The notes under the pieces are model-generated. The model saw nothing but the letters and a program-made list of their open reading frames with translations, was not told the DNA's origin and searched no databases. From NCBI GenBank assembly GCA_963575745.1, contig CAUYUJ010017648.1, positions 142,501 to 206,500 on the forward strand: a stretch of DNA of 64,000 nucleotides. Reading direction: 5' to 3'. This document shows, in pieces, positions 1 to 9,523 of this stretch. The DNA is from Prorocentrum cordatum (lineage: Eukaryota; Sar; Dinophyceae; Prorocentrales; Prorocentraceae). A program made the translations under genes and the position numbers. The first letter of the stretch is position 1. The number at the start of each line of letters is the position of its first letter.

Positions 1-440
1 TGTGTGTGTGTGCGTGTGTGGTGTGTGTGTGCGTGTGTGCGTGTGTGTGTGTTGTGTGCGTGTGTGTGCGCGTTTGTGAGTGCGTGTGTGTGTGCGTGAG
101 CGTGCGGGTGCGGGTGCGTGCGCGCGTGCGTGTTTGTATGTGCTTGTTCGTGTGTGTGTGTGTGATTGTGCGTGTGCGTGTGAATGTGTGTGTGTGTGTG
201 CGTACGCGTGTGTGTGTGTGTGTGCGTGTGTTTGCTTGTGTGTGTGCGTGCGTGAGTGTGTGTGTGTGTGTTTGCGCGTGTCTGTGTGTGTGTGTGCGTG
301 CGTGTGTGCGCGTTTGTGAGTGCGTCTGTATGTGTGCGTACGTGTGCGGGTGCGTGCGTGTGTTTGCGTGCTTGTGTGTGTGTGTGCGTGCGTGTTTGTG
401 TGTGTGCGTGTGTGCGTGTGTGCGTTTGTGTGTGGGTGCT
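1..440. repeat. GT/GC-rich microsatellite
   Basis: Nearly pure alternating GT with GC and TT interruptions. The open frames through it encode only Val/Cys/Arg runs and are artefacts of the repeat. Confidence 0.95.
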
Positions 441-904
441 CGCTTCCCTGTCCAACCCAGGAGAGCACAGGCCCTGATGCTGGGCCAGGGGCGGGTTGCC
501 TCGGCCAGGGCCCGTGCATCGACCCAGCGGCCTTCGGGCCCACTTCGCAGCCGGGGTCATGGTCCAGAAGCGTCTTGGACTCATGCCTCTCGGGGCTGCT
601 CGGGGTGCTTTTCGGGGCCTCCTCGAGGCCTCTGCGGGGCCTCTTTCGCCTCGCGGTGAGGGGGGGGGGCTCTGGGTGCTTCTCGAAGCCCGCTTGCTGG
701 CTGCCTTGGGGCCCACCGTCGGGGGAACGGCTCCAAATTTCAGTTCGGGTTCCCCCTCGTGGGCCCCTCTGTGCAGCCTGCTGGTGGCCTCGTGGGCCCT
801 ATTGGGGGGTTCCTGGGCCGTCTGGCCCTCTTGGGGGACCCCTGGGCGCTTCGAGGCCCGAACGGGTGAGAACTCAACACGAATGTGTGTATATACAGAA
901 GTAC
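441..904. other. GC-rich stretch, no gene seen
   Basis: G/C-rich sequence with loose GGGCCTC-type repetition around 600-850, resembling the CTCTTGGGG satellite seen elsewhere in the window. No conserved protein motif or RNA gene was recognised. Confidence 0.5.
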
Positions 905-912
905 ATATTTGA

Positions 913-982
<70 letters not shown>

Positions 983-985
983 CTA
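905..985. repeat. (TA)n microsatellite
   Basis: About 80 bp of almost perfect TA alternation with short interruptions. Confidence 0.95.
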
Positions 986-1078
986 TATACATGTCAGAGT
1001 GAGGGGACCGAACGGTCATTCATTGTCCCTGGGTGCGTGGCTGAACTGAGGGTCCGTGGTGAGGATTCTGTTTGATGC
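986..1078 (+). repeat. Dispersed repeat following a TA tract, copy 1
   Basis: The sequence GTCAGAGTGAGGGGACCGAA and the about 70 bases after it reappear at 8105-8190, also directly after a TA-rich tract. The TA tract and this module therefore seem to move or duplicate together. Confidence 0.6.
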
Positions 1079-2386
1079 GTCGAAGTTTCATGTCTGAAGA
1101 ATAAATATTGTTGATCCCCCCCGTCCGGTGCACTTTGTTTTTTCGATTGAAGTGCCCTTCCCGGGGCTCGCGCCTTGTTTTTCATCAAATAAAGTCTTGA
1201 GGGTCAACTGCGTTGTCGGCCCCAGGTTTACAACAACAACAACAACAACGGCTACCGCCTGATACTTTCTCACAATTCATTCAAGAATCGCGCTCTCGCT
1301 TGGGACGTCCTTGCAATTCACCACCGGATCGCAGCTCCCGCTTGATCGCGGCTCCTCGCCATTTCCCACCAGGCTTCGAATGAAGGTCTCCCTCGACGAG
1401 GCCCCCGGGGCGCTCCCGCATGTTTTCGGAGCCTCTGGAACTGCTCGGTGGTCATCGGGGCCATTCCGAGGCCCCCCAGAGGTCATAGGAGACTCCCGGG
1501 TGCCTTCCAGTCCCCCCGCGCCTTGTTTCCGCACCGGTCTCCGCTCGTATCCACCTGCCCCCACTCTTCAATATTTGTCCCAAGTCTTCTCTAGTCTTTC
1601 CCCCTTTATCTTCATTTTAATTTCGTTCGTACTCCATTGTGCTATACCTCAGTTCTTCGCATCCCGCCCACTCCTCCCACGGCCGCCCCATCCCACCCCA
1701 ACAATCTCGACCCTTCCCCGCTCGCATTCCGCATTTCTCCAAAATTATTCCCCGTCCCTCCCCCAGATTCCTCCGTGCGCCGCCCGCGCCTCCGCGCTCC
1801 GCCCGCTTCCTCTTCTCCGCTCTTCGCCGCTTTTCCCCCTGAGACCCTACTCTTGCCCATTCCGCCCCAATCCACTCCACGTCCCCGCGCTCCTCTCGAC
1901 GCGATTGCAGTTCTCACGATCCTTCCGTTCCAATCTCCCAACATCCCGCTTCTTTTCAGGGTTCCACGAAATTTGCCCACACCAGTTCGAAGCTGCGCGC
2001 CCCCCCGCGGGGGTAACCGCGATATGTTTTTTTCAAGGGGGTGGCGCGTGGCGCTGTTTATAGCGCGACCCATGGCGAAATTTCCTGTTGACCCGTGTTG
2101 GAGTGGCTGGCGCAAGCCACGTCGCAAGCTGAATCGCCACAAAGCGCAAATCATCGTCCTCCCTCTTTCTCGCCCCCCCTCCCTTCCACTGATCCCTTCG
2201 TCCTCATTCTCCCCCGTTGTTTGCGACCCTTCGTTTTCAAGGGCTTCACCAACCGCGCGTGGCAGGGAATGAATATACCCCCCAATATGGGGCACGACCG
2301 AAGGCGAAGAGGGCGGGCATCCAGGGTCTGGGATATGCATATTGAATGACACGCGAGCAGATAAGGACGAACAGTCTTAACACGAT
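1079..2386. other. Non-coding, pyrimidine-rich on the plus strand
   Basis: Holds a short (AAC)n tract at about 1231-1252 and a long C/T-rich stretch at about 1550-2250. The several overlapping frames through the C/T-rich part are low-complexity. No gene was recognised. Confidence 0.5.
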
Positions 2387-2870
2387 TGAACATTATTAAT
2401 TCTAAAGAATAATTATTGTTGGGACCCCTGGTGCACGGCCCCCCTGCGCCGCCTAGGCCGCAGCTACATTTTCATCATTTTCGTGAGGAAGCCTCAGGTA
2501 ATACGATGTCATCAAGATCCGGTTGTTTTGTTGTAATCCGTTTTCCCTTGCAAAAAACACTATAAAATGACATTTCTTGTTCTAATATAATCAAATTTCA
2601 AGAATCCCTTGCAAAAAATAAGGTAAAGTGGACATTCGCGCGCGCAAGACGAAATCCTTCCAAAAGCTTAGTGTTCGGAACGATTTTAACATAAAAACAT
2701 CAAAAAACCAATGGTTTTTCAACAAAAAAATGTCAAAATCTCATCCCGCGCGCTCTTGCGGATTCGTAGGAAACCCAACACTTTTTAAACATTTCTGTCA
2801 AACGGGCTTTTGCGAGCAACTTTTTCGAACTTCTGCGACAACGGTTGCGCACCTGCCAGGGCCATCATCC
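2387..2870. repeat. AT-rich duplicated segment, copy A
   Basis: Starts TGAACATTATTAATTCTAAA and runs through a stretch with CTTGCAAAAAATAAGGTAAA. The same order of motifs recurs at 3311-3790, about 924 bp downstream. It is AT-rich compared with the rest of the window. Confidence 0.75.
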
Positions 2871-3072
2871 CTGTCAAATAATACCATGCGGGACACATTC
2901 GTTTTTTCTTCGCGCGCGCACGCCGAAATCTCCAAAAACCATTGGGTTCTTAAGAATTTTAGCACCGCGCATCATAAAATCACACGAATCGCACCGTAGG
3001 TCCTCGAAAAACACTGCACAACTTCTTTTCCGCGCGCTGTCCGAATCTGTGGGTGTACGAACGTAGGCTTAA

Positions 3073-3309
3073 CAACTTCTGTGGGTGTGTACTCCACGCC
3101 AGTGTAGTAGCCACGGTCGTCCGCAGGCCACGAAGTGAAGTGTCCGAACGTCATAGGGCGGGAAGCTGGGTGTGGGTGGTGGCGAAGAGTCGTGTGGATA
3201 TTTGGTAGAGCTTGCACTGCCCCCCCACAAAGTGGGGGTATTGGCTGGCGTCGCATGAAGACCCTGGCACTGGTGAGAACACAGCGTTCGGGTAAAGTGA
3301 TTATTGCTG
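3073..3309 (+). repeat. 235-bp direct repeat, copy 1
   Basis: A segment beginning CAACTTCTGTGGGTGTGTAC and ending GCGTTCGGGTAAAGTGATT is repeated in the same orientation at 7164-7400 with only scattered differences. The two copies bracket the 4384-6600 ORF. Confidence 0.85.
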
Positions 3310-3310
3310 T

Positions 3311-3790
3311 TGAACACTATTACTTCTAAAGAATTATTATTGTTGGACCCCCTGGTGCACGCCCCCCGCCCAAAACCTAGGCCGCAGCTACATTTTCATC
3401 ATTTTCTGCGAAAGCTTCAGAAAAGTGGATTACCCCCGGATCCGGTTTTTTGTTGACGCTCGTTTTCCCTTGCAAAAAACAATAGAAAATGAAAATTCTT
3501 GTTCTTAGTTGATCAAATTTCAAGAATCCCTTGCAAAAAATAAGGTAAAGTGGACATTCGCGCTCGCAAGACGAAATCCTTCCAAAACCTTAGGTTTCGT
3601 AACGATTTTAACATAAAAACATCAAAAACCCAATGGTTTTTTAAGAAAAAATTGTCAAAATGTCCTTCCGCGCGCTCTTGCGGATTCATAGGAAACACAC
3701 CACTTTTTAAACATTTCTGTCAAAAGGGTCTTTGCGTGCTACTTCTTCAGGTGCTTTGAACTTCTCCAACAACGGTTGCGCGCCTGCGAG
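3311..3790. repeat. AT-rich duplicated segment, copy B
   Basis: Second copy of the 2387-2870 segment, with the same GGTGCAC, CCTAGGCCGCAGCTACATTT and CTTGCAAAAAATAAGGTAAA landmarks in the same order. A third, more diverged partial copy of the internal part follows at about 3795-3960. Confidence 0.75.
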
Positions 3791-4004
3791 GGCCACCATC
3801 CCTTGCAAAAAATGAGACGAAGTGCACATGCGCGCGGCCGCCGCGCGCGCATGTCGAAATCCTGCCAAACACAATGGGTTTTCAATAATTTCAAGATGCG
3901 ATGTTCAGAAAACATATGAAAACGCACTACTTTCTCATCCGAAAAATCTCGAAATCCATTCGCGGTCTCTTGATGAATCTTTAAAACCCAAGATGGCCCC
4001 AACA

Positions 4005-4320
4005 GGCGCGCAAGATGGCCCCAAGAGGCGTCCATGAGGCCCAAAGAGGCGCCCAAGATGGTCCCAAGAGGCTTCAAGAGGACTCCAAGAGGCCCCCAAG
4101 AGGTTCCAGAGAGGCTCCAAGGTGGCTCCAAGAGACCCCCAAGATGGCCCCAGGAGGCGTTCTAGAGGCCCCAAGAGTCCGCCGTGAGGGTCCAATAAGC
4201 CCCCAAGAGGCCCCAAGATGGTTCCAAGGAGCCCCCCAAAGGCTCTCAAGTGGACCCCAAACCGCGCCAGGAGGCTTCCCCCCTTCCCCAAGAGGACCCC
4301 AAGCGGCCCCAGGAAGGCCC
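4005..4320. repeat. CCAAGAGG satellite
   Basis: Imperfect tandem array of 11-20 bp units built on CCCCAAGAGGC and CCCAAGATGG. It keeps an open frame that runs into the next gene and would add about 123 low-complexity residues, which I do not accept as protein. The complementary CTCTTGGGG form recurs at 9640-9900, 10170-10500, 13750-13930, 52330-52960 and 53820-54080. Confidence 0.85.
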
Positions 4321-4340
4321 CCGACTGCTGACGCACATAT

Positions 4341-4361
4341 CCGTAGCCATCTCGGATCAAG
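4341..4361 (+). other. Relict dinoflagellate spliced leader (DinoSL)
   Basis: Begins CCGTAGCCAT and ends ATCAAG. Compared without gaps to the 21-nt dinoflagellate spliced leader it matches at 18 positions; the three differences are two T-to-C and one C-to-A. It lies 22 nt upstream of the ATG at 4384, where a trans-spliced 5' UTR would end. A genomic leader at this place is the known mark of a trans-spliced mRNA that was reverse-transcribed and reinserted. Confidence 0.8.
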
Positions 4362-4383
4362 GTATCGCCTGTGTTCTTGGATC

Positions 4384-6600
4384 ATGGCTTTGACGGCGAA
4401 AGACCTTCACGAGCAGTATGGCCCTGAGCTGTCGCGGCCTCCCTTGGCCGACTGCGAGAGTGCGTATTATTTGCATCAGGCGCTCCGGGCAAAGGGTATC
4501 AATGCTAGTCACCAGGCGTGCAAGACTTGGTGGGCCAAGTATCGGGTTGTGACTGGCACGGTCAGTATTTCTAGCGCCAAGGAGCTGGAGGAGCAGCACG
4601 GCTCTGCCATCCGCCACCTGGGCATTGAGTATAATACCGCTTTCAAATTATGCCGGGCGCTCCGACAGTTGGATCCACCACTGTATGTGCCAGATAGGGT
4701 CGCAACGGCGTGGCTACTGCAGTATTCATCCAAAGACACGCTTGTCCAAGTGCAGAACGCTGGCCACTTGGAGACCTGGTATGGAGAACGTATTCGCAAA
4801 GACATGCCCGAGGGGACCACTGACGGGGCCGTCTTGAAGCAGTGGCTCCTGGGACATTTATCTGTATCTGCTAACGCCAGGGTATGCCAGAAGTGGCTCA
4901 GCACGGAGTGGGGCGCCAAGGGGGCATTGAACACTGCCCAAGCTGTGGAGGAATGTATGGGCGAGCGTCTTCGACTCAATCAGTATCGGGAGAGCTTCGC
5001 CGACGAGGCCGCTGCGGAGGTCCTCTCGCAGCTTCTCTCGGAGAGCGATCCTCCCGTCGCTGTCAGCGGTATGGTTTTGAGGCAATGGTACGTGAAGTAT
5101 CACCCTGACTCTGGACCTTTGCAGTATGACACGGCCGAAAAGCTCAACGCGGCACTTGGTGACCACATGCGCGCTGTATATCCAGGGCTGAAGTACCACA
5201 CGTTGCATGCCGTGTTGCGTATGCGACGGAAAGCTGTCTTGGTGTCCCGCTCAGTGTTGAGAAAGTGGTGCGATGTGTATGCGTCGGTGGGCGCTTCAGT
5301 GCAGGCGGCGGCTTCATCCGCCCAGGCCGTCACCAAGCGTGTATTGAAGCGCCCGGCGGCACAGGTCGCAGGCGGGGTATTGAAACGGCCAGCCGCCGCC
5401 GGAGCTGCCCGCGTGGCCAAACGGCCTGCCGCGGTCGACTGGGAGGAGCCCGTATCGAAGCAGCAGGCCACGGCAGCTTCTTCCTCCACAGATGTGGTTT
5501 GTATAAAGCTGCTGACGGGGGATGCTGTAGAGGCGGCATGCGGCAAGCGGTATCGAGAGGAGGTCTCCGACCTGGGCCTTGACCTCCATTACCGGAATAT
5601 GCAGGTGCGTCTGAAGGCCTGGGGGTATGAGGCGGGTTATACTGCCTGTCAACAGTGGCTCGGCACGTATCGACTCGGAGACGCTGCCAAACATGGCAAT
5701 TGCGCCGTCTACGCGTTGTCGCGCAGGGACCTCCAGTACTGGTATTACGTTGAAGGCTTGAGGGGGCGAGCGCTGGTGGACAAGTATCGCGCGAAGACCG
5801 GGGTATTTGCAGATCGTTCAAACCTGGAGAAGTGGCTGAAGGCGCCCTCCCAGCAGCTGGCACTGCTGGAGAATGCTCAGGACATACATCGCCACGTATG
5901 CGGGGAGTTTGTCCTGGAGCAGCTGCAGAAGGGCGTCTCGGCCGAGGAGGTGAAACAGCAGTTACTGGCGCAGTATCTCGTGGATTGCAGGACCACGCAG
6001 CGGCTCGTAGCGTATCGTCGCTATCGCGAGCAACGTGGCGAATACTGGACCAGCGACCACCTAGAGCAACAGGAGTGGGAGTTCTTGTATTCCTTGGTTT
6101 CTCTGGACAGCAAGCTCGGCCACAAATGGGCGGTTGGCTGTCGCGCCCGGGACAGCTCTGGCTTGGAGGCTGTCGTATCCGGCCTCTCCTACAGGGCCCT
6201 GGCCACCTTGGACGTATTCATTGCGTACCACGCGGCCTTCATGGGCACGGACCCGCAGAAAATGGCCCTTTGGAACGTATCCCCTGAGGTCGGCACAGAG
6301 ATCACGTATCCGCGTCAAGACCAGTGGTGGTGGTTGCCCGTATGGCGGTCGTATGGTCAGAGCGACGAGCTTCCGAACATGCTCGATTACCAGGCCTTGC
6401 CACCGCAGGTCCACAACGTGCTCGCGGTAGCACTGCCGCATGCAAGCACCGGCCTTCCCGCCAGCAGGCGCATCGGCAATCTCATTGGGCATCTGGGACC
6501 GCACGGGTATCAGCCAGGCCCGCACGTGTATCAGCCAGGCAGCCGGGCACCCACGCGCCCGCTCCGCGCCATCGCAGACGACGATGCGTCGCGCCTTTAG
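4384..6600 (+). CDS. Intronless repeat protein with KRPAA motifs, unknown function
   Basis: A 738-residue ORF from ATG 4384 to the TAG at 6598-6600. The frame is open further upstream, but that part translates the CCAAGAGG satellite. The relict spliced leader 22 nt upstream supports this start. The protein holds about six degenerate 50-60 residue units, each starting around a Leu-x-x-x-x-Gly-x-x-(I/L/M)-R pattern (EEQHGSAIR, ETWYGERIR, EECMGERLR) and closing with a Trp-containing motif (KTWWAKY, KQWLLG, RQWYVKY, RKWCDVY, QQWLGTY). Between units five and six are three KRPAA motifs, like the first basic cluster of a bipartite nuclear localisation signal. The C-terminal half has more Trp-rich helices and two YQPG units near the end. 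I do not recognise the family. Nuclear localisation and helical repeats are inference. The base composition is odd: GTAT is greatly over-represented on the coding strand, in all codon phases. Confidence 0.75.
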   Translation: MALTAKDLHEQYGPELSRPPLADCESAYYLHQALRAKGINASHQACKTWWAKYRVVTGTVSISSAKELEEQHGSAIRHLGIEYNTAFKLCRALRQLDPPLYVPDRVATAWLLQYSSKDTLVQVQNAGHLETWYGERIRKDMPEGTTDGAVLKQWLLGHLSVSANARVCQKWLSTEWGAKGALNTAQAVEECMGERLRLNQYRESFADEAAAEVLSQLLSESDPPVAVSGMVLRQWYVKYHPDSGPLQYDTAEKLNAALGDHMRAVYPGLKYHTLHAVLRMRRKAVLVSRSVLRKWCDVYASVGASVQAAASSAQAVTKRVLKRPAAQVAGGVLKRPAAAGAARVAKRPAAVDWEEPVSKQQATAASSSTDVVCIKLLTGDAVEAACGKRYREEVSDLGLDLHYRNMQVRLKAWGYEAGYTACQQWLGTYRLGDAAKHGNCAVYALSRRDLQYWYYVEGLRGRALVDKYRAKTGVFADRSNLEKWLKAPSQQLALLENAQDIHRHVCGEFVLEQLQKGVSAEEVKQQLLAQYLVDCRTTQRLVAYRRYREQRGEYWTSDHLEQQEWEFLYSLVSLDSKLGHKWAVGCRARDSSGLEAVVSGLSYRALATLDVFIAYHAAFMGTDPQKMALWNVSPEVGTEITYPRQDQWWWLPVWRSYGQSDELPNMLDYQALPPQVHNVLAVALPHASTGLPASRRIGNLIGHLGPHGYQPGPHVYQPGSRAPTRPLRAIADDDASRL

Positions 6601-7163
6601 TATGCTTCTGGATGCGAAGACCATTCGGTTGAGTATACCCCTACGTGTGACTGGACCTGTTTGCGAAAGCAGGAGAAAGTATGGCACCCCTTTGTGTCCA
6701 GAGCCGCGCCGTCTGCGTTCTTCCTTTCTCGCTTCTCTCCTTTCCTCCTTGTCCTGCTCCTCCTCCCCCTCTTCCGCCTTGGAGCCGTATTGGAACTGTC
6801 GATGGCCATCTCCCTTTCTCCCTCGCATGTCTGCTTGTACATACGTATAATTTCAGAACTTACCGTGCATGCGATCGTTTACAACATGGTGGACCGTGCG
6901 TATGTCACGAACCTTGTATACATGTGTTTCTCTCCCTCCGTCTGGCTGTGCACGCGCGCGTTGGGCACTGAGAGTTAGGATCATAGCGCCATGAGTCTAT
7001 GAGCAATGCATGCGTCATCCTTGGGACTGTATAACATCAGTGTAACACATGTACTTCTGTAATCGCATCCCCACGAATTTGCCCCAAAAATGTGACCAAC
7101 TATCTTGGCACTGCGTACCATCTCACGTGTACCGTGTACCACATCATATGTAACAGATGTGAT
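6601..7163. other. 3' flank of the repeat-protein ORF, no further gene seen
   Basis: The GTAT-rich character continues to about 6680, suggesting the 3' UTR belongs to the same unit. The rest is unique-looking sequence with T/C-rich stretches at 6715-6830. No poly(A) tract marking a recent retrocopy was found. Confidence 0.45.
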
Positions 7164-7422
7164 CAACCTCTGTGGGTGTGTACCCCACGCCAGTGTAGTA
7201 GCCAGGGTCGTCCGCACGCCACGAAGTGAAGTGTCCCAACGTCATAGGGCGGGAAGCTGGGTGTGGGTGGTCTCGAAGAGTCGTTTGGATATTTGGTAGA
7301 GTTTGAACGCCCCCCCCACGAAGTGGGGGTATTGGCTGGTGTCGCAAGAAAACCCTGGCACTGGGGAGAACACTGAGCGTTCGGGTAAAATGATTGTTGT
7401 TGTTGTTGTTGTTGTTGTTGTT
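7164..7422 (+). repeat. 235-bp direct repeat, copy 2, with (GTT)n tail
   Basis: Copy of 3073-3309 in the same orientation. It is followed directly by about nine GTT units (7394-7421), where copy 1 has GATTATTGCTGTTG. The microsatellite probably grew from that short seed. Confidence 0.85.
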
Positions 7423-7434
7423 TGTCGCTGTCGT

Positions 7435-8105
7435 CGCCCCACCCGCGACCCGCCCCGCGACCCACCCGCGACCCGCCCCGCGACCCGCCCCGCGACCCAT
7501 CCCGCGACCCACCCGCGACCCACCCCGCGACCCGCCCGCGACCCACCCCGCGACCCACCCGTGACCCAAGCGCGACCCACCCGTGACCCACCCGTGACCC
7601 ACCCGCGACCCACCCCGCGACCAATCCGCGACCCACCCGCGACCAACCCGCGACCCACCTGCGACACCCGCGACCCACCCCGCGACCCACCCGCGACCCA
7701 CCCGCGACCCACCTGCGACCCACCAACGACCCATCCGCGACCCACCCGCAACCCACCCGCGACCCATTTGCGACCCACCCGCGACCGACCCACATTGTTT
7801 TAACAAACGCATCGGCGCCTGCGGCGGGCTCGTTGTATGAGTTGTGAAAGTGTGGCGCGCGGCGGGTGTCTCCTGAGTCCTCGCAAATTGCCGACGCCCC
7901 CACCGCCCCCCTTCCCATTGTTATCCGCATCTGCGGGGAGCTTCGTGCATATATATATATATATATACATATGTATATCTATATATGTATATATATTAAT
8001 AAAAATGTATATGCATAGATGGCTATGTCTATTCAATTATGTATGACTATACATATGTAGACACCAATACATAGATATATATATAACTATATTTATATAT
8101 GTATA
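7435..8105 (+). repeat. Composite satellite block 1: (GCGACCCACCC)n + module + TA
   Basis: About 360 bp of tandem GCGACCCACCC units to about 7797. Then comes a roughly 150-bp non-repeated module with GCATCGGCGCCTGCGGCGGG and CTCGCAAATTGCCGAC, then a TA-rich tract. The same three-part order recurs at 8592-8840 and, inverted, at 14717-15072. The long Arg/Pro/Thr or Gly/Ser/Arg/Val frames on either strand are repeat artefacts. Confidence 0.85.
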
Positions 8106-8190
8106 TCTCAGATTGAGGGGGCCGAACGGGCATTCACTGTCTCTGGGCGCGTGGCTGAATAGGGGATTCGTGGTGAAAACTCGGTGTGTT
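8105..8190 (+). repeat. Dispersed repeat following a TA tract, copy 2
   Basis: Matches 986-1078: CAGATTGAGGGGGCCGAACG, then a CATTCACTGTCTCTGGGCGCG-like run and GGTGAAAACT. Confidence 0.6.
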
Positions 8191-8204
8191 GCGTTGTTGT
8201 GTGT

Positions 8205-8450
8205 TGTCGTCATCCCACTTGCGACCCACCCGCGACCCACCCCACGAACCACCCCACGACCCACCCGCGACCCACCCCGCGACCCACCCCGCGACCCACC
8301 CGCGACCCACCCCGCGACCAACCCGCCACCCACCCCGCGACCCACCCGCGACCCACCCGCGTCCCACCCGCGACCCACCCCGCGACCCATCCGCGACCCA
8401 TCCGCGACCCACCCGCGACCCACCCGCGACCCACCCGCGACCCACCTTCC
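8205..8450 (+). repeat. GCGACCCACCC satellite block 2
   Basis: About 245 bp of the same 11-bp family without the trailing module. Followed by about 140 bp of unique sequence in which no gene was seen. Confidence 0.85.
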
Positions 8451-8591
8451 AAGGAGGAAGAACCACCCGGACGTGGGCGCTGGGCGTTTGTTCAACAACC
8501 CTGCCTTGTTCGATTCATCCCCTGCGTGCGTTTACTAAACGGCTCCGCTTTTGGGGGTGAATCTTGTTGGCTGGATTTTCTGCCGTCAAGA

Positions 8592-8840
8592 CCTGCGACA
8601 CACACACCCCGCGACCCACCCGCGACCCGCCCGCGACCCACCCGCGACCACCCGCAATCCTCCCGCGACCGACCCGCATTGGCTTAACCACAGTATCGGC
8701 GCTTGCGGCGGGCTCGGTGTATAAGTTGGGAGACTTTGGCGCTTGCGGCAGGCTTCTCCAGAGTCTCGCAAACTGCCGACTTGCCCACCGCCCCCATCAC
8801 CCTTATCCCCATATGCGGGGTGCTACGTATATATGGCTGT
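8592..8840 (+). repeat. Composite satellite block 3
   Basis: Short GCGACCCACCC array to about 8680, then the same module as block 1 (GTATCGGCGCTTGCGGCGGG, CTCGCAAACTGCCGAC, CATATGCGGGGTGCTACG), ending at a short TA stretch. Confidence 0.8.
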
Positions 8841-8879
8841 GTCATTATCACACATCTGTTCGGTTTTTCTTGGGTTGTC

Positions 8880-9480
8880 AAGTAATTGGATGGGTTTCCC
8901 TGGTGTTCGCCATGTTGCCGCCCGTGCCACCGCGTGGGCACTCGTGGGCGCTCTGTGCACCGAAGCGGCTTGCCGAGGTTGCGCCACGCTGCCGCCCGTG
9001 CCCCCTCGTCGGCGCCTCTTGGGCGCCCCCTGCCGCCTCGTGGGCTGCCCGAAGTTGCGCCACGCTGCCGCCCGTGCCGCCTTTCTCAGGCGAGCGCAAG
9101 CATGGATCAAGAGGGCGTGGATTAGCGACGGGTCGCGCTCCCACGGGAAATCACACATGTCCGCCGCCGAACGAGGGAGGCGGCACCGACCGCACTTTGG
9201 AGAGGGCACCTCCCCCGATACATGGATTTGGCGACCGCGCGCCGAATCCACCATGGATCGCTTATCCATGTTCGCACGCCTCCGACTTTTGGGCGCCTCT
9301 TTGGCGCCCCGTGCGCTGGGTGGGTTTCGCGGGCAGGCGCCACGTTGCCGCCCGCGCCGCCCCGTGGGGGCCTCCCTGGGCGCCCCGTGCGCGGGGGGTG
9401 GGCTTCGCGAGGTCGCGCCACTTTGCCGCCTGGTGGGCTTCCCGTGGGGCAGCGTCGTCGGGGAACGAATCGTGTCAAGT
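8880..9480. repeat. GCCACGCTGCCGCCCGTGCC satellite, interrupted by an inverted-repeat element
   Basis: Imperfect units of about 60-75 bp built on CGCCACGTTGCCGCCCGTGC and GGGCGCCTCTTGGGCGCCCC occupy about 8890-9090 and 9290-9440. The interruption at 9090-9285 is an element of family IV. Confidence 0.7.
9090..9285. mobile_element. Inverted-repeat element family IV, copy 1
   Basis: Ends GCGAGCGCAAGCATGGATCA and its inverted counterpart TCCATGTTCGCACGC. Inside are GTGGATTAGCGACGGGTCGC and GAGGGCACCTCCCCCGATAC. Two further copies lie at 31846-31995 and 33149-33335. No ORF is shared by the copies, so it is a non-autonomous, MITE-like element. Confidence 0.7.
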
Positions 9481-9523
9481 CACGAGGCGAGGCGACGCGC
9501 GGCCCCGAGCGCACCCCGCCGCC

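Noticed and set aside
6-1075. Several plus-strand open frames rich in Val/Cys/Arg
   Set aside because: They are frames through a GT/GC microsatellite and the TA tract behind it.
4015-4383. The 123 in-frame codons before ATG 4384
   Set aside because: They translate the CCAAGAGG satellite and the relict spliced leader; a leader relic lies downstream of them, so they are not part of the original mRNA.
7144-8687. Gly/Ser/Arg/Val and Arg/Pro/Thr open frames on both strands
   Set aside because: All are shadows of the 11-bp GCGACCCACCC array.
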